Shown here: positions 10,970 to 24,100 of the stretch, piece by piece
Layout of the letters: every line of letters begins with the position of its first letter
Numbering within the stretch: the stretch's first letter is position 1
The notes under the pieces: model-generated
Seen by the model: the letters and a program-made list of their open reading frames with translations, nothing else
Told to the model about the DNA's origin: nothing
Database searches by the model: none
Program-made: the position numbers and the translations under genes
NCBI GenBank assembly: GCA_025786725.1
Contig: JAHLTZ010000061.1
Coordinates: 1 to 64,000 of the forward strand
Origin: Syncephalis fuscata
Taxonomy: Eukaryota; Zoopagomycota; Zoopagomycetes; Zoopagales; Piptocephalidaceae
Direction of reading: 5' to 3'
Length of the DNA: 64,000 bases

Positions 10970-12198
10970 AATGTTGGGTTTACTTTCGTTCAGAAGCTAC
11001 AATGCCCCAATGTCTTATCGTCATTATCGTCCGGCTACGGGTATACTAGCGAAATAACCTAATTAAGCCATCAATGATTCACTTTTTGTGTTGGTTTCAG
11101 TTCTTATCAATTGCTCACTTTTACGATTGTTATCGGACGATAATTATTTTCGTTTTATTGATATAGAAATATAAACAATAAACAAATATATTAATTATGC
11201 GCATTATCATATTATTTGTACAGTTGGTTATAAACAACATAAGTAAATTGGATTTTACCGCTGTTATGCGTAAATATCAGTACCCATCCATTAAGCTTAA
11301 TCAACTAAATCGTGTAACGCGAATCCTTCCCACCAGTTTCAGTCTCCCCACATAAGCTGGCTTTACTACTTATCCCCGAACCAAGCATTACGTTTTTATC
11401 TTTTCTTGCCATTATCTATTACTCAGTACACTTTATGCTTGTTAAATGTTTGATAGCTACAAAACTATTGCTAATTACTGTTTTGCATACCTAAGCTAAG
11501 TAAACGAATTTGTGTGGGCAGTACTGTTGTGTCTTTTGGCTGTGTGGCTTGATAGCATCTTCGACATATAGTTGGCTAAAACTATATAATATTGTGGTAT
11601 AATTCCAATATGCTACATAAGGTGTTTCAATATTACATGGTTAATTGGCTATACTGATTAGTAAATATGGGCGTTTACCATGTGCTTGCTTGTGATGATT
11701 ACATTAGTATAGTTATTTGGTTGTTGAGACAGCATAAAGTCTGTGTTTGAAGATATTGTTAAGCCACTGCTTAACGCTAATTTTAATATTTGACATTTGG
11801 TATTTTGATGACGCAGATTCTATGTTGCTTAGACTGCTGTTGCTAGTTTTACGTTGTATAGAAATGCTAAAGATTGTGTACATATGATGTAAACGTTTGG
11901 CTTTTATGATTACAAAATTATGAGATTAGCAGCTGTAACAGTCTAATCTGTGTAATTATAAAGAAGTTATTGCAGTGATATTTTACCACTGAGATTGCAT
12001 TGTGGTTGCTTTTTTGTGATTATGTATAATAACTGTTCCAAATTCTTTATTTAATATAATCATACAACAAGCATTTTTGCTAAAATTAATTTGCACGTAC
12101 AATTTTACTAATATAACTTTAAATAGAATTATAATTAAGAATTTACATTCCGCAAGAATATGATCATTATACACCGTTTGCTTATTTAATATATATTA

Positions 12199-12217
12199 GC
12201 ACACACACACACACACA
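12199..12217. repeat. CA dinucleotide microsatellite
   Basis: About nine CA units in AT-rich intergenic DNA. Confidence 0.9.
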
Positions 12218-12540
12218 TTTATAATAAAATATTAGTAAATTTACCTAGATTCACATATTGCAATTTTATGAAAAGGAATAGTGAATAAAATAAACTCAAT
12301 ATTAACGCGTGAACAAATATACGTTATGAGTGTACTGGATTATGCTAAATAAGTTAAAAATTGTTATAATAAGGCTAGAGCAAAATGAAAAAACAGCTTT
12401 GAATATAGCAAATTCAAGTGAAGCTAGAATGGTATTTATTAGAATGAATATATAGTGAAAGTGTACAAATGGTGTTTTGAAATTACACTATGTATAACAG
12501 TAGATAGAATAATTAGATTTCATTAAGGTATATAATAAAA

Positions 12541-12940
12541 ATATAACTATATATTAAATGTGTCATATAATAATATATAGTGGTGTGAAATGAAATAGAA
12601 ATGATATAGGTGAATAGAATATATGTGCATACTGTATAATAAGTTTACAATGATGAGTATCTAATGGTCGATGTAAACTGCTTCTAGTTTCATGTTTAAT
12701 AAATTGAGTGTTATTAAATATATTCATTTAATCACAAAACAAACAGAATGATTAAGCGATTTGAGCATTGAATAAAACTCACCATCCGTTTCATGTTCAA
12801 TAGAACAAATATCTAGTTCAGTTACACAAATACTGTTATGTTTATTCATTTGTCTCCAAATCACATTAAATAGTTGATAAAATGTTATAAAATAGGTTTA
12901 TGACAACATACATAAATATGTTAATCACATATCATCTATG
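12541..12940 (+). repeat. kinase-associated repeat, copy 2
   Basis: The part from about 12751 to 12930 is nearly identical to the reverse complement of 18419-18594, with only a few substitutions and 1-2 nt indels. The left part aligns more loosely to 8161-8400. Unlike copies 1 and 3 it has no intact kinase gene upstream. Confidence 0.8.
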
Positions 12941-15663
12941 GCGTTTAATTTAATAAATAACATGGTCCACACACTTTTATACTACAACTAAAAGGAATAT
13001 CACACAGCACACATTTATTAGTATAAATAATACAGCTAACTAAATAAATTACTAATGTTGTTAAAATTGATAATATATTTGTAGTTGTACTAGCATGCTA
13101 ATCATGATTCAAAGTGCATTGTGACATTGCATTGTCTACAGATGCTATAAAATATAACCAAAATATCTTTATTGTATTAATAAAGATATGGACTATGGTG
13201 AAAAAGAGAAGGCTAGAATCCTAGTTTACATATACATCTCCAGTACAAGTAAATAGAGTTGAAGTAGTATTGAGTAGAACGCATAATTTACGTTGACTCA
13301 AGTTTCCAGTAGTGATCATGTTAGATCGCTGAACAGTTAGTAATATATTGATTCTTACAACCTGTGCATGCTAGTACAGTATGCATAATCGCAATTTAGC
13401 AAACATTCATCAATGTATGTTATTCCGTATTAGCAAGTGTTCAGTAAAACACAATGGTATTTACCTTTATATGGTCACTACGTCGTCTTGATAAATTTAA
13501 ATAAATGTCTATAATATTTAACAGTCCACATGCAATCATAGCATAACAACTGCACCAGGAATGGTCTATTTGATGTATGTTGACGACCTAGACTCCCACC
13601 CATCAGCGTCGGTCTATACGGTCTTCAGCTATCATAATCATGATGTGCCGTGGTTGCTGTTTTACCATTGCTTATAACACAAGCAATATCAGAAAACTAT
13701 TCATCCAGGCGACATACATGACTAAATAAACAGAAACGAACAACCAATAACGCTGAGCCCATACCCACGTCTAGGCCATCTACACACAAACAAGAAATCT
13801 AAAATACAATAACAGCAGTGCAATAGCACACTGTTGCGATATTATACAGCCAGCACAGCCACATTGTCATTTTTACGCAGTTGAAGATAACAACTTAGAT
13901 GGCACAAACAGTATAGCACCTTAAACCAAAGTTGTGCCAATTAAGGCGCTTTAACTGCTAAAACAGCAATGCCATTATGACAACTGCTTAACACCACCCA
14001 CAAGCAAGGAATAGTGATATGTATATACACACACCTGAGTGTATATACAAGCACCACCATACAATACACATAGTGTTCTACAGCACAGATTAGGTTGTTT
14101 GATGTTGTACCATCGATCGTCTCAAGAATTTATACGGATGGGTACTCCTTCTAGACAGCTTAAGTATGCCGAGCAGTTGCATATTGTATGGCTTCACAAG
14201 CAAGCAGTTACAGTGCGCCATATAAAGCTATGCATTCCACTAAACATTGTAATTTACAACATATGAAATAGTAGAATGCACCTGCCAATTAGTTAAAGAA
14301 CAAATGTAAAATCAAAAGGCGTAATTAAGATTACGTGTTTTAATGGGGAATGTGTTGTGTAGGCACACGTGTGTACGTTTAGCGCAGAAGCAAGCACTCA
14401 GCATTATCCAATCGATTGAATCCATTAGACAGAGTGAAAAAAGAAACAGAATAGGCCAGCTTAAAGAAAGGCGTGTTATGCAATGGTGTGTAACATAAAT
14501 GCATATTCAGTAAGGGCGAATATCATTGCAAGGCAAAGAACTATTTGTTAATTGGACAGTGCGATGATTCAGTAAAAATAAAAATGGTTGAATACGGATT
14601 ATTGCGTTACCAATATACCAATCTAATGTAAATAAACAAATAATGGTGATTTACTTATCTATCGCGGTAATACAATTACGAATAGTCTGAACTTGTTTCA
14701 TTGCTTTCTTCAATGGATATGCACGTCAGTGCTAATAAAAATGCAAGCTAGTGAAAAAAGGTGCAACATAAAAATAGGCGTAATGCCATTTCAAGATTGC
14801 AGTCTTGTTTAAATTATCATCAGTTGATGGAATATGTCTAAGCAATTTACCAATTAAATAAGATATGCATGCTATTAATCAATGTTGAAATAACATCCAG
14901 TTGAAATAAAAGGCTTTAAACTGAATTCTTAAATACCTTTGCTAAAAATGATCTACAAGTATGTACAGTAAGCTATACATTCAAGCCTTAGCTATAAAAC
15001 AAACGTTTTTGTAAAGCCAATTTATTTGGTATTTTCATGCATGTTACACAGTGTCATTAGCATCAATCATTAGCACTTGTCTACTTTCCTATACAACTTG
15101 CTATATTATAGTAACACATACAGCTAACAAATATTATATGCTATTTGAATACGTAGTTATATTTATTTATTCAGTAGCATCCATATTGCCAGATATTTCT
15201 GCATAAACTTTATTAAATATGCCCACTGTTTGCGTATGAATGTCGGCCAAACTAACTCTCAAAATGCTTACTCTGTCTACTACGTGTGTGCACAGTGCAT
15301 TTCCCAATCGGTAATGGCGGTTTCAGCAACACATTTTCAAGCTTGACAATCAGTTGCACTCATTGATTTGTTGTACAATTGCTAGCCAATAGGTCATGTA
15401 CTGACATATGATTAATAAAAAGCCAAATGTTTAGAAACACATTATAGCGCAATTAGCCATGTCGTAATGGTGCTGTTTCAAATGTACTATGACACACCGC
15501 CCATGTTTGTTAGCCTATTTATTAAATAAATATATGAGTCGTTCAATATAGTATTTGCGTAATGGACCTTTTCTAAAAACTTTTATGTCATTATTTGATA
15601 CGTGTATTTTGCTTTTATCTTGCAGTATTATAACGTCTCTAACTATCTAAACTTATATACATC

Positions 15664-18241
15664 ATGGACAGCCCAAGCAATTCACTTAGCTATAGCAGTA
15701 CTACTTCGGATTTAAATGATTTTCCCTACATTTCATTACCACCTTCTATTTTACCACTTGTAGCTGAGCCTGATACACACTCCGCTACAAATGCTGTTGC
15801 TTGTGAGCTATCTGTAGCGGCTCAGGCAACAGCAACAACACATCTGCCTACTCTTGCTTCATCATCTGTCGCGCCCAACAATTCAGTAGGAGATATTTAC
15901 GAAAGACTCCCTACTGCATGGGCAGAAATGAGTGAAGCAGAGAAGGCAGAAACAGTAGGCTGGGTTGAAGTATTTAGTGTTGAAGGCATGGGTAAGTAAA
16001 CACATTATTAATGAATAATTAAATTAACCATATATCTGAAGAGTTCCTGTTAAAACGGAACAAGCCGTTTACTCTTTCTCAAGACAAAAACAAGTAAGCT
16101 ATACAGCGCATAATAATGGGCTTTCATTGCTATATTATGGTTTGCTATTGCATAGTAAATGTATACATATTAGGCTATTCTGGTTTGATTCGATATAGCA
16201 CTAATAGACAACATTGTACAGCTTTTACTGATATAATGGTTTATGTTATTTAGCACAGAAGAAGGTCAGGGGACCAGCAAAACTGAATACTTCTGCATAT
16301 CATGGTAAGTAGCACATAACTTTGTATTAAATAGTAATAACAATCATAACACATATTTAGGAGAGAAATCTTGAATAAGAGTAAGTAATTACTATACTAA
16401 TCAATACTAGTGCTAAGTACGTTATTAGAATTTGATGATCAACGACATCATTGGTAAGTACAGTCATTAATAATTATACATAATGCTGACTATGTATTTA
16501 GTTGACGGTAAAGAGATTCAACAAGGAGCTAAGGCTATTATAGAAAATAATAGTTATGTCCGGCTTGATGAAAATAATAGTAAGCTTTATTAATCTACAA
16601 TAAGCAAGGCTAACTATTACTAATACTAGTACTTATGGTATACAAAATCAATAAGCTGGAATTGAGAATTAGCGACAAAAGTTGTGATTTCGGCACAGTA
16701 AGCTAATAGTATTTAGTTATAATAATTTCTGACAACTAACACAATGTTAGGTCGTCGACAGCAAATATGCTGTAACAGAGCAGTTGCTTGGCAGGTGGGT
16801 ATTTGTCTAATTTAAACCATATTGTTTATAACTTAGTTTAGTGGCTCTTTTGGTGACGTCTATTACGGGGAAACACGCGGCAATAAGACGCCCATTGCCG
16901 TTAAGATCTGCGACAAGAAGAAAGTTATAAACGCAATAGAAAATAACATTTTAAATAGTTTCAATGAAGAAAAGGACATGATTACCACTGCACAAGGCCA
17001 CTCGAACATAATCAAGCTAGTTGATGCATGCGATACGGAAATGCACAACTACTTGATGTTTGAGTATGCAGCTGGTGGCGACCTGTTCGATTATTGCGTG
17101 CGCTATGGTCCGCTATCCGAACAGGAAGCCAAGCATATTTTCAAGCAAGTGCTCGAAGGAGTCAAGGTAAGCAACAACTATATTTACTGATTTGTTACTA
17201 ACTCTAAACCAGCATTTGCATAGTAAAGGCATCGTACATTGTGGTAAATTAAAGATGGTATTTATTTACATAACTAACAAAACTATTGTTGCTGCAATGG
17301 CCATCGTTTAGATTTGAAGGTAATTAGCTATGTTAATATATATTAGTTTAATTCCAACCATGCACTAGCCAGAAAATGTCCTGGTTCGGCGTCCAGTCAA
17401 GTATCCGTCTATTTTAATTACGGATTTCGGCACAGCGCGTGAACTTAACGCAGAAGCGCCCATGCTTGATAATATGTGTGGTACCACTAGCTACATGGCA
17501 CCGGATGTCATTCTTAGATCCAAGTTTGGAAATCAGCTGGTTAAAAATATAGAAAAGTATGATGCTGACCTGGCAACTATGTTGAATGCACAATTCCATG
17601 AGCAAGGCTATGGAAAAGAAGCCGACCAATGGAGCCTTGGTCTTATATTGCATTTTATGCTCACACGTAAGTATTTGCAGATCTGGTAGTTTTGTTAACT
17701 TACTGTTTGAATCTAGGCACTCTTCCATTTGAAATTAAAGTCAATAACACATGTTTGATCCATATCAGCAATATATTCAGCAATCCACTAGATTTTGACG
17801 ATAGCTGGAATGGCATATCAACTGAAGGTAAGTAGCTTTATTCTAAAGTTACAAAAGAAACTAATGCAATTTATAGCGCAAAACTTAATTGGTGGTCTTT
17901 TAGCTATCGACCGTAACTTGCGCCTAACAGCCGAGCAGGCTTTAGAAAGTGCCTGGTTTACTGAATTGTCAGAAGAATTCAGTGAGCCAGAAGTAACTCA
18001 AGACGTACAAGAAGAAGAAGAAGAAGAAGAAGAAATAAAAGCCAATAATGCAGCAGAATATACAGCCACAAAGGTTGAACAACAAGAAGAGGTGGCTATA
18101 AAAGATGAAGCATCAGCCAAAGATAAAGAAATAGTAACAAGCGATGCCGAAAAGAAAGTAAGCGAAGATTTAACTGCAACAAACGCGGAAGATGAAGCAG
18201 CCCAAGATCATGCTGTTGCCCTATGGATCACATGGCGTTAA
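15664..18241 (+). CDS. Ser/Thr protein kinase with FHA-like segment, HCD variant
   Basis: Paralogue of the kinase at 8704-10481. The first exon (15664-15993) gives a Ser/Thr/Ala-rich N-terminus. Small exons at about 16255-16670 are hard to join in one frame; those at 16502-16580 (VDGKEIQQGAKAIIENNSYV, RLDENN) and after look like the second half of an FHA domain, as in Rad53/Chk2. The kinase core is clear: GSFGDVYYGE, IAVKICDKK, LMFEYAAGGDLFDYCV, HLHSKGIVHCDLKPENVLV, ITDFGTARE, CGTTSYMAPDVI (APD, not APE) and ADQWSLGLILHFML, with the late Arg in IDRNLRLTAEQALESAWF. The catalytic loop is encoded on a 31-nt exon (17213-17243) and an 8-nt exon (17312-17319). A Glu/Lys/Ala-rich tail follows to the TAA at 18239-18241; another frame just beyond encodes a basic segment like the kinase 1 C-terminus, so the true end may lie near 18294. 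Early exons are uncertain. Confidence 0.78.
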
Positions 18242-18955
18242 ACGGTCCCACTCAACAAGTAGCAACCAACGTCCTGCCAAAAAAATCAAAAACTGTAAGT
18301 GTTTATTGACATGATCTGTTACACGTACTAATTCAACAATTGTCAGGCAATATTTTGTAAATAGCTTGTTTACTCAGTATTCATATGTTAAATAAATATT
18401 AAATTTCAATACAACGTGATTAACATATTTATGTATGTCATCATAAACCTATTTTATACCATTTTATCAACTATTAATGTGATTTGGAGACAAATGAATA
18501 AACATAACAGTATTTGTGTAATGAACTAGATATTTGTTCTATTGAACATGAGACGGATGGTGAGTTTTATTCAATGATCAAATCGCTTAATCAAATGTAC
18601 TGTTAATATTATGTTATTTAGATATGATAAATAAAACTACAACATATAATTTATTATCCCGCAATAAAACCAATATATTTGAGTGTAAAAAAGTATGTTA
18701 GCTAATGGCGTATGTGTAATATCTGTTGTAAAGTGTAATAATCATCGAACATGTATATGTAAAAGAAAAAGAAAAATATAGTAATCTTTATTTATTAAAA
18801 ATTAATCAACTATATAACTATTTTCTATATAAACAAAAAGTAGCTCCAGGACTATGAATAAAAATATTTGTAGTAGATGTACAAGATTATGAAGAGCCAG
18901 ATAATTTATAGTATTATATTTGATAATACGGATTATTTATCCATTACTTCACCGA
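18242..18955. other. intergenic with repeat copy 3
   Basis: 3' region of kinase gene 2 and of the convergent macrodomain gene. Apart from the repeat at 18419-18594 it is AT-rich and holds no supportable coding sequence. Confidence 0.5.
18419..18594 (-). repeat. kinase-associated repeat, copy 3 (inverted)
   Basis: Reverse complement of 12751-12930 with very high identity by eye, including aataaaactcaccatccgt and tttgtctccaaatcacatta. It lies immediately downstream of kinase gene 2. Confidence 0.8.
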
Positions 18956-19555
18956 TCATTGTTCAGTGTTGAATTGTTTAAACTGTTTTTGAAATGGAAG
19001 AAGATTGCCATCTGGATTGTGTTTGCCAAACGCATTCTTATCGTCAAATATAGCGAATGAAATATACTGATAACCAAGCCATGGCTTTGACGGCGTCGTG
19101 GATCGGTTGCTGCTTCACATGTTGCATTTGAGGCAGGAATGTCTTCGTCTGGTAAACAGTATTCGCGTGTGATAACATCGTAGAAGGCGGCAGCAACATC
19201 AGCTGGTGGATTGCCATAAGCACCGCAGCCTAATGCACTAAGAACAATTGCATCGTGGCCTAGTTTGATTTAGTTTAATTAGTAGGTAGTCATAGTTTGC
19301 AGCATTTGATAGTATATTACCATGTTTTAAGCCGATATTAAGAATGGCACGAATCTTGTCCCGTGTCAATTCACGGTCTTGTGCATTTAGTACAAAACGG
19401 CCAGCTTCATTCTTTTCCAAGCTAGGACGTTTTAGTGCTGGTACAGACTACCATTTAGTGTTAGCATTATCATTGTTTCTATTAGCTCATGTTATTAATA
19501 ACCACTTACCACAAATGCCATGGTACGTGGCTCTGGAAGGAATGCATAGTTATTC
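18953..19555 (-). repeat. left arm of 600-bp inverted duplication
   Basis: The 3' half of the macrodomain gene, including two introns, matches 29174-29776 in opposite orientation with almost complete identity. Homology stops abruptly just after the stop codon and inside the exon encoding NNYAFLP. Confidence 0.9.
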
Positions 19556-20277
19556 GCATCTGTATCTCTAAATACGACTGCTTTGCGAATGTAATGGCCA
19601 CCACGATTGGGTATTGGATAGAGATGCCGCCTACGACATTCGAGAAACTTGAACAGATTTGTACGCCTGAATAAATTCTCTTCCTGGGCACCAGCGCCTG
19701 AACGGAAGCCTAAGTAACTGTAAATTAATTTTTTATAGAGAGTATACTGGTATAGCATACTTACCACCACCAGGTCTTGTTTGAGATGACATATTAAGCA
19801 CCAAAGGATTATAACCTAGATCTCGGAGGCGAAGTCCTTCAGCCAGACAATCTGTGTCTTTGACTTGTATTATTGGTTTTGCTTGTTTATTGTCTGCTAA
19901 CAGTTCGGCATCGTCGTTTGTCTTTTTCGGCCTCAACTCTGTAGCATTCTCGTAGCCGACGACAGCATTAGGACCTTCTGAAAGAGATAGCCAAGTAGGC
20001 GGAATAGTAACTGTTTCGCCTTCAATACCACTCGGTGATGGTAAACTCCGTTTAATTCTTCGATAACCCGGACCGTTTCCAGACCAATTTCTTGACGTCG
20101 AGCACGGTTAGCATTAAAACGCTTACGCCAATGTGGCTTGCGACTAGTGCTCGCTTGGTCATTTGAGTCGTGCTCATTTCCTTGCTTGTTGGAAACGTCC
20201 ACAGGCCGCTTTTCTTGATAATTGCTTGATTGTTGCTGTTGAGCACGCGGCTTGGCCTCTTTTCCTTTGTGCGTCAT
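18956..20277 (-). CDS. PARG-like macrodomain protein (TIGR02452/DUF2263 type)
   Basis: Likely ADP-ribose-processing enzyme of the microbial-type poly(ADP-ribose) glycohydrolase family. ATG at 20275-20277. A basic, Gln/Asn/Ser-rich leader (KRPVDVSNKQGNEHDSND) precedes the family start RRQEIGLETVRVIEELNGVY. The macrodomain signature follows: LVLNMSSQTRPGGG at an exon end, then SGAGAQEENLFRRTNLF (the catalytic-loop GAQ-EE element), YPIPNRGGHYIRKAVVFRD, and HDAIVLSALGCGAYGNPPAD. The product ends FKQFNTEQ at TGA 18956-18958. Between HHR and IEGETVTIPPTWLSL the reading frame shifts by one base (about 20027-20037) with no room for an intron, so this copy is either miscalled or broken. A truncated inverted duplicate lies at 29174-29776. 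The family call is firm; the substrate is inferred. Confidence 0.8.
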
Positions 20278-21184
20278 ATTGTAACTAACTAATAGTAATA
20301 AAGTCTTCCTCAAAAGCAATGAATGGTTGGTTGGTTGTAGATGCAATAGATACATTTTTTTAGTTACATTTAAATAGATTGTATGAGTCATTGTGCTTTA
20401 TTAGCACATCATTACTCACTTTTTGTATATGTCCTAAATGTAGATAATCCACATTGCAAGAGTAATTGGGATTGATTAGCGTGCTTAAAATAGAGCATCG
20501 CTATAATTGTACTAGCTAGTACTAAATAAGGCGGTTACAAGTATCAAGGCGACTGTAACATTAAAAGCACAATTGGTCAAACCGATCATTGAAGCAAACA
20601 ACTCAATATTAGAATTAAGTTGGGTCAGGTGGACATATGTTCATGCGTGTGAGCATGCTTGTCTGTCCATGCACATGTTGATGATCACGACAGCAGTCAC
20701 TATTTATTTGTTACTGAGAAATTAATAAATAAAACATTATTGCAGCTTGAAACTAACCGCCAACAATACAGTTAGCGGTATTCTCTCAATAGACATGCAC
20801 CGTGCGACGTTTAATCTCCTCGTTGTTCCACGGCATTATTGTCCACCTACTATGCCATCATACATAACCGGTATGGCCCACGTCATCAGTCGTTTCTGTG
20901 CCACCAATATCCCCAGCATGTTTGCGTCACAATGTGCTTCGTTCTTGTTTCTATATTCGTCATGAGCAGCTCTAGAGGACTATTTATCTGAGCTTCGTGT
21001 TTTTTAATACAGCAGCTGTCTATTCCATTATCGTCTTCTCTTTCCACATAAGCTTGTTCCGTCGTCAATTATTTTTCACTGCTACATAACGCCTTATAGT
21101 GTATAATCGACTGGTGTGGATAGTGAGACTTACCTTCTACGTTCACTGTTATTATAACATCTTCAATTTAACAACCCATCAATC
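20278..21184. other. divergent intergenic region
   Basis: Shared upstream region of the macrodomain gene (-) and the mannosidase gene (+). ORFs here (for example 20747-20965) show no family features. Confidence 0.45.
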
Positions 21185-24100
21185 ATGAGCGGTATCAATG
21201 TACCTGCGGTGGCTGCACCGGAGAAACGTACCGGAGCCGTGCTTAATGCTGGTCCATACCGTGATCCACAGGAGCAGCCACGTCTTGTGCGTGGCATCAC
21301 ACTTGAGCGATTTACTCGCTTCACGCAAACGGAAATGTTTTCTGATGTCAATTTGTATTCGCAATTTACCAAGAAGCAGGTTCGAGGTGGCGATAACGTT
21401 CGCATGTGGGTCAACTCCATCCCAAATCTAAAACGTGTGCCATTTGACGAAGCCGTAAGCGGCAAATTCAAGGAAACCAGCGTCGGCAGCGAATGGTTTG
21501 GCCCAACTTGGGTAAGTGACACATAAATGGCCTAAATATATTATCGCTTACATTTTATATGATGCACTATTAGTCGACTCATTGGTTCCGAGTTGAAGTA
21601 AAAGTGCCAAAGGATTGGAGCAGCGAGGAAGAAGTCCAATACTGGTTTGATGCCGGCAATGAAGCAATGGTCTGGTCTGAGGACGGTACTCCACTGCATG
21701 GATTAACTGGCGGCAGTAAGTGCTTTATAATTGAGTTTTTCTAGTATATAGTAGTTTACTAGTAGATTTCTAGATGGTGGTGAACGTCATGTTGACCATA
21801 TAATTCCAAGTGACTACGTCAAGTCCGGCAAGCCTTATCGTTTCTACGTCGAAATGGCCTGCAACGGTCTATTTGGTGCTGGCATGAACTTTATCGGACC
21901 ACCTGATGAGAACCGGCAATACTATGTCAATACATCAGACCTAGTCGTCCCTAATAAATTGGCCTGGGCTCTTTATTATGACTTTCAAATCATCCGTGAT
22001 GCCGCCAGCAATCTTCCGTCCGATAGTGAAGCTGCTTCGAAAGCACTTAAGACGGGCAATGATATTATTAATGCATTTGTAACGGGCAGCGACGAAAGTC
22101 TTGCTCGTGGTCGGGAGATTGCTCGTGCATTCCTCGAGCGAAAAGGCAGCACTAGTGGCCATCAAATTATTGCCGTTGGACATTGTCACATTGGTAAATA
22201 TATAGAGCAACGTATTAAATGTATTTACTAATCGTTTATTATGCAATAATTAGATTCTGCCTGGCTATGGTAAATAAATAGCTATAGCAGCTGTATACGG
22301 TCGTTTTATTAATTAAATCTTTATAGGCCATTTGATGAAACAAAACGCAAGGCTGCCCGTAGTTGGTCGACTCAGATCGACTTGATGGACCGGTATCCCG
22401 AGTACAAGTTTGTCTGCTCTCAAGCTCAGCAATTCTCCTGGGTCGAAAAGAACTATCCAAAATTATTTGAACGTATTCGTGAAAAGGTCAAGTCTGGCCA
22501 ATTCTTGCCACTTGGTTCAGTAAGCAATATAAACAATTGGTATTTTGGATCACTTAAAATTATATGCAATGTATTAGACTTGGGTCGAAATGGACTGCAA
22601 CGTTCCTAGCGGTGAATCTCTTTGCCGTCAGTTCCTGTTTGGGTATGTAAATATGCAATAATTATAATTTCATTAACTAACTACTGTTTATTTGTATACA
22701 GTCAACGCTATTATGAAAGCCGCTTTGGAAAACGTAGCACAATATTTTGGCTTCCCGATACTTTTGGTAAGTGTAATTTAAGTTATATTGCAGTCAGTCT
22801 TACTATACTATGTAATCTTTATAGGCTATTCTGCTCAGGTAATACAGCCCTGTTATGATTATTGCCTTTATTAATTATGTGCATATTTTAGTTGCCACAA
22901 ATTATGAAGCTATCCGGTGCCAAGTACTTCTTTACCCAGAAGCTTTCGTGGAACAATATTAATAAGGCAAGTTTATTGTTACAAACAATAACAAGGCTTT
23001 TAATTTATTTTTATTCATATAGTTCCCAAATACAACTTTCCACTGGGCCGGTTTGGATGGAAGCAAGGTTTGTATAGCAAGCATTAACAAGTACAACATA
23101 GCTTATAATTGCTGCTTAGGTGCTTACTCACATGGCACCCGGCGAGACATATGCTGCTCAAGGAACTGTCAGCGAGTTGATTAAAAGGTAATTAACTAAT
23201 AAGCGACATAAATGGCGTATATACTAAAAAATACATTGTATACGATTATGCTAATAGTGTAAATAATAACCGAGACAAGGCCTATAGCGAGGCAAGCTTA
23301 CTTGTATTCGGCAACGGTGATGGTGGTGGTGGTCCATTGCCAGCCATGATTGAACGTTTGCGCCGCTTAGAGAATATTGTAAGTGCACCTTAGACCATCA
23401 ATAGTTGATGCCAGTATATAAATTATTTACATTTTAATTACAGGAAGGAATTCCCCGTGTTAAAATGGGATCGGCCGAAGAGTTTTACGATCATCTTGAA
23501 CAAAGCTCGAAAGACTTGTGCACCTGGAGAGGCGAATTGGTAAGCAATTAAGCACTACTATCTAGAATAGCTAATGATGTGCCTTTATGTTATAGTACTT
23601 TGAACTCCATCGCGGTACCTACACTAGTCAAGCAGACATCAAGCGTAGCAATCGTACCAGTGAATTGCTAATGCGTGATGTTGAGCTCTTCTCTTGTTTG
23701 GCATCGCTACACGTTAAAGACTTTGTGTAAGTTACACGCGTCGATTACTATTATTGCTGCTAATAGCCATGTTAATTAGCTATCCACGAGAGAAGATCAA
23801 TAGTCTTTGGGAACATGTATTACTGTAAGTTGACGCATTACACGTTTAAATGTAATTGCTTGTTAATATCACGTATATAGCAATCAATTCCACGATGTGT
23901 TACCTGGCTCGTCAATTGAGATTGTGTACAAAGATGCGAGAGAGGTAAGCAGTTGCTTTTGTTAAATCTTGTCAAGGCTAATAGCAATAATAGTTCTACA
24001 AAATCGTGGCTGATGAAGGTCTAATACTGTTAGAAGCTGCTCTTGCTGCTCTCTATCCAAAGTCAGCCGCAGCTGTAGATGATAGTAAGTATTTATAGCG

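Larger units (their letters stand above)
10970..15663. other. gene-poor AT-rich stretch
   Basis: Nearly 5 kb with no supportable exon on either strand. It contains repeat copy 2 (12541-12940), a CA dinucleotide run, and a short motif (agaatcctagtttac...ctccagta, 13215-13245) that recurs at 29030-29065. The plus ORF at 14039-14266 has no recognisable features. Confidence 0.5.

Noticed and set aside
12541-12940. Kinase-associated repeat as an insertion sequence or LTR
   Set aside because: No terminal repeats, target-site duplication or transposase could be seen; kept as an unclassified repeat.
14039-14266. 75-codon ORF in the gene-poor stretch
   Set aside because: No recognisable motif and no flanking exons.
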